A stretch of DNA of 15,902 nt from an uncultured Oscillospiraceae bacterium (GTDB lineage Bacteria; Bacillota; Clostridia; Oscillospirales; Acutalibacteraceae). The notes beneath the pieces were generated by a model. The model had not been told where the DNA came from. It did no database searches and saw only the letters and a program-made list of their open reading frames with translations. Each line of letters starts with the position of its first letter. The stretch's first letter is position 1. Positions 13,010 through 15,902 of the stretch are shown piece after piece. The stretch is taken from positions 1 to 15,902 of the forward strand of contig CAJUNQ010000021.1 of the NCBI GenBank assembly GCA_910587835.1. Reading direction: 5' to 3'. Made by a program: the position numbers and the translations under genes.

Positions 13010-14398
13010 TTAGCGCCCCCTCAGCTGCTCATGAATCGCCCTTGCCGCCGTCTTGCCCGCGCCCATGGCCAGAATCACCGTGGCCGCGCCGGTGACCGCG
13101 TCGCCCCCTGCGTAGACGTTGGGGCGGCTGGTGAGCCCGGTCTCCTCGTTGACGATGACGCCCCCCCACCTGTGGGTGTCCAGCCCCTGGGTGGTGGACT
13201 TGATCAGGGGGTTGGGGCTGGTGCCAATAGCCATAATCACGCAGTCCACGTCCAGCACAAATTCTGAGCCGGGCTTCTCCACCGGCCTCCTGCGGCCGCT
13301 GGCGTCCGGCTCGCCCAGCTCCATCTCCAGGCACTCCATGCCCCGCACCCCGCCGTTCTCGTCCCCCAGAATGCGGGTGGGGTTGTTCAGCAGCTTGAAG
13401 ACAATGCCCTCCTCTTTGGCGTGCTCCACCTCCTCGGCCCGGGCGGGCAGCTCCTTCTCCGAGCGGCGGTAGACAATGTAAACCTCCTCGGCCCCCAGGC
13501 GTTTGGCGCACCGGGCGGCGTCCATGGCCACGTTGCCGCCGCCCACCACGGCCACCCGCCTGGCCTGCTGCACAGGGGTGTCCGACCCAGGCAGATAGGC
13601 CTTCATCAGGTTGACACGGGTGAGGAATTCGTTGGCGGAGTACACTCCCTTGAGGTTCTCGCCGGGGATATTCATAAATCTGGGGAGCCCCGCCCCCGAG
13701 CCGATGAACACCGCCTCAAAGCCCTGCTCCAGCAGCTCGTCGATGGACAGGGCCCGGCCAATGACCATGTTGGTCTCAATCCGCACCCCCATTGCCTTCA
13801 GGCCGTCAATCTCCTTTTGCACAATGGCCTTGGGCAGGCGGAACTCGGGGATGCCGTAAACCAGCACGCCCCCGGCCATGTGCAGGGCCTCGAACACCGT
13901 CACCTCATAGCCCAGCCGGGCCAAATCTCCGGCGCAGGTGAGGCCCGAGGGGCCCGAGCCGATGACGGCCACCTTGTGCCCGTTGGGAGCGGGCTTCTCC
14001 GGGGCCCCGGCGGAGTGTTCGTTGTGCCAGTCCGCGGCAAAACGCTCCAAGCGGCCAATGGCCACCGGCTCCCCCTTCTTCCCCCGAACGCAGTATTTCT
14101 CGCACTGGCTCTCCTGGGGGCAGACCCGGCCGCACACCGCAGGCAGGGCGCTGGTCTGGGCAATCACCTGGTAGGCCCCTTCAAAGTCCCCCCCGGCCAT
14201 TTTTTCAATGAACGCGGGGATGTGGATATTCACCGGACAGCCGGACACGCAGGGCTTGTTTTTGCAAGAAAGACACCGCTGGGCTTCATCCACAGCCTGC
14301 TCCGCTGTGTAGCCCAAGGCCACCTCCTTGAAGTTTTTGCTGCGCTCCTCCGGCTTCTGAGAGGGCATCTCGTTTTTCTTCAGCGACAGATTAGCCAT
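13010..14398 (-). CDS. nfnB: NfnB, large subunit of NADH-dependent ferredoxin:NADP oxidoreductase
   Basis: A 462-residue iron-sulfur flavoprotein related to the small subunit of glutamate synthase. Two cysteine sets for [4Fe-4S] clusters are visible: RCLSCKNKPCVSGCPVNIHI (Cys42, 45, 50, 54) and CGRVCPQESQCEKYC (Cys89, 93, 99, 103). FAD binds at VIGSGPSG (145-152), with VLVYGIPEFRLPK following, and NADPH at VVGGGNVAMDAARCAKRLGA. The closing FAD motif is VYAGGDAVTGAATVILAMGAG. Alone this protein is often labelled GltA or GltD; the adjacent NfnA-type gene, overlapping by 8 bp (ATGGCTAA), identifies it as the bifurcating subunit. NfnAB couples NADH and reduced ferredoxin oxidation to NADP reduction in clostridia. 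Start at 14398 has AGGGGG nine bases upstream; GAGGAG is closer than ideal. Confidence 0.93.
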   Translation of the reverse strand: MANLSLKKNEMPSQKPEERSKNFKEVALGYTAEQAVDEAQRCLSCKNKPCVSGCPVNIHIPAFIEKMAGGDFEGAYQVIAQTSALPAVCGRVCPQESQCEKYCVRGKKGEPVAIGRLERFAADWHNEHSAGAPEKPAPNGHKVAVIGSGPSGLTCAGDLARLGYEVTVFEALHMAGGVLVYGIPEFRLPKAIVQKEIDGLKAMGVRIETNMVIGRALSIDELLEQGFEAVFIGSGAGLPRFMNIPGENLKGVYSANEFLTRVNLMKAYLPGSDTPVQQARRVAVVGGGNVAMDAARCAKRLGAEEVYIVYRRSEKELPARAEEVEHAKEEGIVFKLLNNPTRILGDENGGVRGMECLEMELGEPDASGRRRPVEKPGSEFVLDVDCVIMAIGTSPNPLIKSTTQGLDTHRWGGVIVNEETGLTSRPNVYAGGDAVTGAATVILAMGAGKTAARAIHEQLRGR

Positions 14399-15251
14399 TC
14401 TCCTCTACCCCCTTGAACAAATTACAGGCCTGGCTGTGGGCGCGGCGTTCAAAGTCCCGGTACATGGCGCTGCGGGCCATGGCCTCGTCAAAGTCCACCT
14501 CGTGGCCGTCAAAGTCCGGGCCGTCCACACAGGCAAACCTGGTCACCCGTTGGCCGTTTTGAATGAGGCTCAGCCGGCACCCGCCGCACATGCCTGTGCC
14601 GTCAATCATAATGGGGTTCATGCTGACTGTGGTGGGAACCCCCAGCTCCTTGGTGAGCTGGCAGACAAACTTCATCATCATCAGGGGGCCAATGGCAATC
14701 ACCCGGTCATACTGCTCTCCGCTCTCAATCAGCTCCCGCAGGGCGTCGGTCACCAGACCCTTGCTCCCCCAGGACCCGTCGTCGCTCATTCTGCATAATT
14801 TGGTGCTGACGGCTGCAAATTCCTCCTCCAAAATCACCAGCTCCCGGCTGCGGAAGCCCACAATGGAATGGACCTGACAGCCCTGCTGGTACAGCTGCTT
14901 TGCCACCGGGTAGGCAATGGCGCAGCCCACGCCGCCCCCCACCACGGCCACCTTGCTCAGGCCGCCGGTGTGGGTGGGCTCTCCCAGGGGGCCCACAAAG
15001 TCCTGGATGAACTCCCCCTCCCGCTTATGGTTCAGCTTTTCGGTGGTGGCCCCCACCACCTGAAAAATAATGCTGACGCTGCCCGCCTGCCGGTCAAAGT
15101 CCGCCACGGTCAGGGGGATGCGCTCGCCGTTTTCGTCTACCCGCAGAATGATGAACTGACCGGGCCGGGCCTTTTTCGCCACAGCGGGGGCCAAGATCTC
15201 CATGCGGGTGACCGTAGGGTTCAGCTCCTGCTTTTTGAGTATCTTATACAA
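14391..15251 (-). CDS. nfnA: NfnA, small subunit of NADH-dependent ferredoxin:NADP oxidoreductase (SudB-like)
   Basis: A FAD/NAD-binding protein of the PyrK-like fold. Landmarks are KKARPGQFIILRVDENGERIPLT (FAD), VAVVGGGVGCAIAYPVAK (NAD) and the cluster region MIDGTGMCGGCR with FACVDGPDFDGHEVDF. The [2Fe-2S] ligands would be Asp218 with Cys222, Cys225 and Cys241, as known for NfnA. I prefer the TTG at 15251, which gives 286 residues beginning YKILKKQELNPTV, the point where family members normally start, with an AGGG six bases upstream. ATG codons at 15269 and 15284 are in frame and add 6 or 11 residues but lack ribosome sites; an annotator may choose them. The promoter start near 15306 allows all three. 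The upstream leader is the source-like sequence for the tandem repeats that follow. Confidence 0.9.
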   Translation of the reverse strand: MYKILKKQELNPTVTRMEILAPAVAKKARPGQFIILRVDENGERIPLTVADFDRQAGSVSIIFQVVGATTEKLNHKREGEFIQDFVGPLGEPTHTGGLSKVAVVGGGVGCAIAYPVAKQLYQQGCQVHSIVGFRSRELVILEEEFAAVSTKLCRMSDDGSWGSKGLVTDALRELIESGEQYDRVIAIGPLMMMKFVCQLTKELGVPTTVSMNPIMIDGTGMCGGCRLSLIQNGQRVTRFACVDGPDFDGHEVDFDEAMARSAMYRDFERRAHSQACNLFKGVEENG

Positions 15252-15312
15252 TGTTATCCCTGCTCTCATCGAGTTTTTTGACATAAATATGCTTTGCAGC
15301 TTCACTGGGCCT

Positions 15313-15341
15313 ATTATACCACTTTTTTTGCCAGATTGCAA
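15313..15341 (-). promoter_or_regulatory. Promoter of nfnAB
   Basis: On the minus strand TTGCAA (15341-15336), a 17-bp spacer with seven A and ending GTGG, and a perfect TATAAT (15318-15313). Predicted start is near 15306. It is the strongest member of three similar promoters in the following repeat array. Confidence 0.9.
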
Positions 15342-15434
15342 GCGCACCGCCATGTCGTTGCATAAAACAGAGAAAAACGCCCCTTTTCCCCTGGCTTCTC
15401 AGAAAATTTGACCCAACGCCCCGCCTGCCGGTTC

Positions 15435-15468
15435 AAAACAAACAGGCCCTCCCAACAGGGAGAGCCTG
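15435..15468 (-). terminator. Intrinsic terminator in repeat unit A
   Basis: On the minus strand an 11-bp stem (15468-15458 with 15453-15443, one U-G), a UGUU loop and a UUUGUUUU tail. It also shields the nfnA promoter from transcription arriving through the array. Confidence 0.85.
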
Positions 15469-15564
15469 GGCGGTATCAGCCGGTGAGCAGGGGCCGTCTA
15501 CGGGGAATGCCGCCCCTGCCCTCGTTGCGTTTGTTGACATAAAAAGGCTCTGCGTCTTCACCGG
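15435..15564 (-). ncRNA. Predicted small RNA, repeat unit A
   Basis: A promoter (15569-15596) and an intrinsic terminator (15435-15468) frame about 130 nt on the minus strand. The predicted RNA closes on itself: CCGGTGA (15564-15558) pairs with TCACCGG (15486-15480), enclosing an 8-bp stem (15519-15512 with 15494-15487), and the terminator hairpin follows. Its first 60 or so bases resemble the nfnA mRNA leader. A 35-codon frame starting MSTNATRAG runs through the terminator but is interrupted in unit B, so a noncoding role is favoured. Confidence 0.45.
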
Positions 15565-15568
15565 GCCT

Positions 15569-15596
15569 ATGATACCAATTTTTTGCCAGATTGCAA
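15569..15596 (-). promoter_or_regulatory. Promoter of repeat unit A RNA
   Basis: On the minus strand TTGCAA (15596-15591), 16-bp spacer ending TTGG, and TATCAT (15574-15569). It differs from the nfnA promoter by one spacer base and one -10 base. Confidence 0.7.
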
Positions 15597-15690
15597 GCGC
15601 ACCGCCATGTCGTTGCATAAAACAGACAAAAACGCCCCTTCTCCCCCAGGCTTCTCAGCAAATTTGACCCAACGCCCCGCCTGCCGGTTC

Positions 15691-15724
15691 AAAACAAACA
15701 GGCCCTCCCAACAGGGAGAGCCTG
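15691..15724 (-). terminator. Intrinsic terminator in repeat unit B
   Basis: On the minus strand 15724-15714 pairs with 15709-15699, followed by UUUGUUUU; identical to the unit A terminator. Confidence 0.85.
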
Positions 15725-15820
15725 GGCGGTGCCAGCCGGTCAGCAGGGGCCGTCTACGGGGAATGCCGCCCCTGCCCTCGTCGCGTTTGTTGACATAAAA
15801 AGGCTCTGCGTCTTCACCGG
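15691..15820 (-). ncRNA. Predicted small RNA, repeat unit B
   Basis: Same plan as unit A. The inner 8-bp stem (15775-15768 with 15750-15743) and the terminator are unchanged; the outer stem is reduced to about 5 bp because GTGAG has become GTCAG on the plus strand. The same base change creates a TGA that cuts the short open frame to 18 codons. Confidence 0.43.
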
Positions 15821-15824
15821 GCCT

Positions 15825-15852
15825 ATGATACCAATTTTTTGCCAGATTGCAA
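15825..15852 (-). promoter_or_regulatory. Promoter of repeat unit B RNA
   Basis: On the minus strand TTGCAA (15852-15847), 16-bp spacer, TATCAT (15830-15825); identical to unit A. Confidence 0.7.
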
Positions 15853-15902
15853 GCGCACCGCCATGTCGTTGCATAAAACAGACAAAAACGCCCCTTCTCC
15901 CC

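Larger units (their letters stand above)
15342..15902. repeat. 255/256-bp tandem array upstream of nfnA, continuing past the window
   Basis: Unit A (15342-15596) and unit B (15597-15852) differ at about ten positions including a one-base indel; a third unit starts at 15853 and its visible 50 bases match unit B. The last part of each unit is also homologous to 15250-15341, the nfnA promoter, leader and start-codon area. Read on the minus strand each unit is promoter, short foldable segment, terminator, spacer. Confidence 0.96.

Noticed and set aside
15433..15618. Peptide gene in repeat unit A
   Set aside because: The frame runs through the terminator hairpin and is cut by a stop in unit B, so coding is unlikely.
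15342..15902. CRISPR or attachment-site array
   Set aside because: Long near-identical contiguous units carrying promoter and terminator do not fit either, and no integrase is present.

Overview
The window looks like chromosomal DNA of a GC-rich Firmicute of the Clostridia, most likely a gut Oscillospiraceae of the Flavonifractor/Lawsonibacter kind (inference, no search possible). The grounds are the strong AGGAGG ribosome sites, the class 1B dihydroorotate dehydrogenase pair PyrD/PyrK, the bifurcating NfnAB transhydrogenase, two clostridial-type orphan flavoproteins, and sigma-A promoters of the form TTGCAA-N16/17-TGG-TATNAT.

Layout. Positions 1-180 hold a hairpin-rich segment that is probably a structured RNA cut by the window edge. 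From about 6308 down to 196 (minus strand) runs a pyrimidine operon: promoter, a roughly 205-nt leader with two terminator-like hairpins, then pyrC, pyrF, pyrK, a peptidase S51-PyrD fusion, a histidine phosphatase and ruvX. The last three genes overlap or nearly touch. Next come a lone 5S rRNA gene with its own promoter and terminator, and a DUF218/SanA-type membrane protein, both on the minus strand. From 8323 to 12423 a plus-strand operon encodes a COG2426 small membrane protein, a BaiN/HI0933-type flavoprotein and a COG2509-type flavoprotein. Between the two flavoprotein genes sits a five-copy tandem array with a 140/143-bp period. The facing minus-strand group is nfnA-nfnB-Nudix, sharing a two-way terminator with the plus operon. 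The window ends in a 255/256-bp tandem array upstream of nfnA that continues past the edge.

The pyrimidine genes cover dihydroorotate formation (PyrC), its oxidation (PyrD with PyrK passing electrons to NAD) and the last step to UMP (PyrF). carAB, pyrB and pyrE are not in the window. NfnAB couples NADH and reduced ferredoxin to NADPH formation.

The most unusual content is two tandem arrays whose units resemble the 5' end of the gene directly downstream. In the 10.1-10.8 kb array every unit carries a ribosome site, an ATG and an open frame of 48-49 codons whose stop overlaps the next ATG, ending on the ATG of the flavoprotein gene. In the 15.3-15.9 kb array every unit carries a promoter, a foldable stretch of about 130 nt and an intrinsic terminator, so it reads as a small-RNA gene derived from the nfnA promoter and leader. 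The S51-PyrD fusion is the main protein-level oddity.
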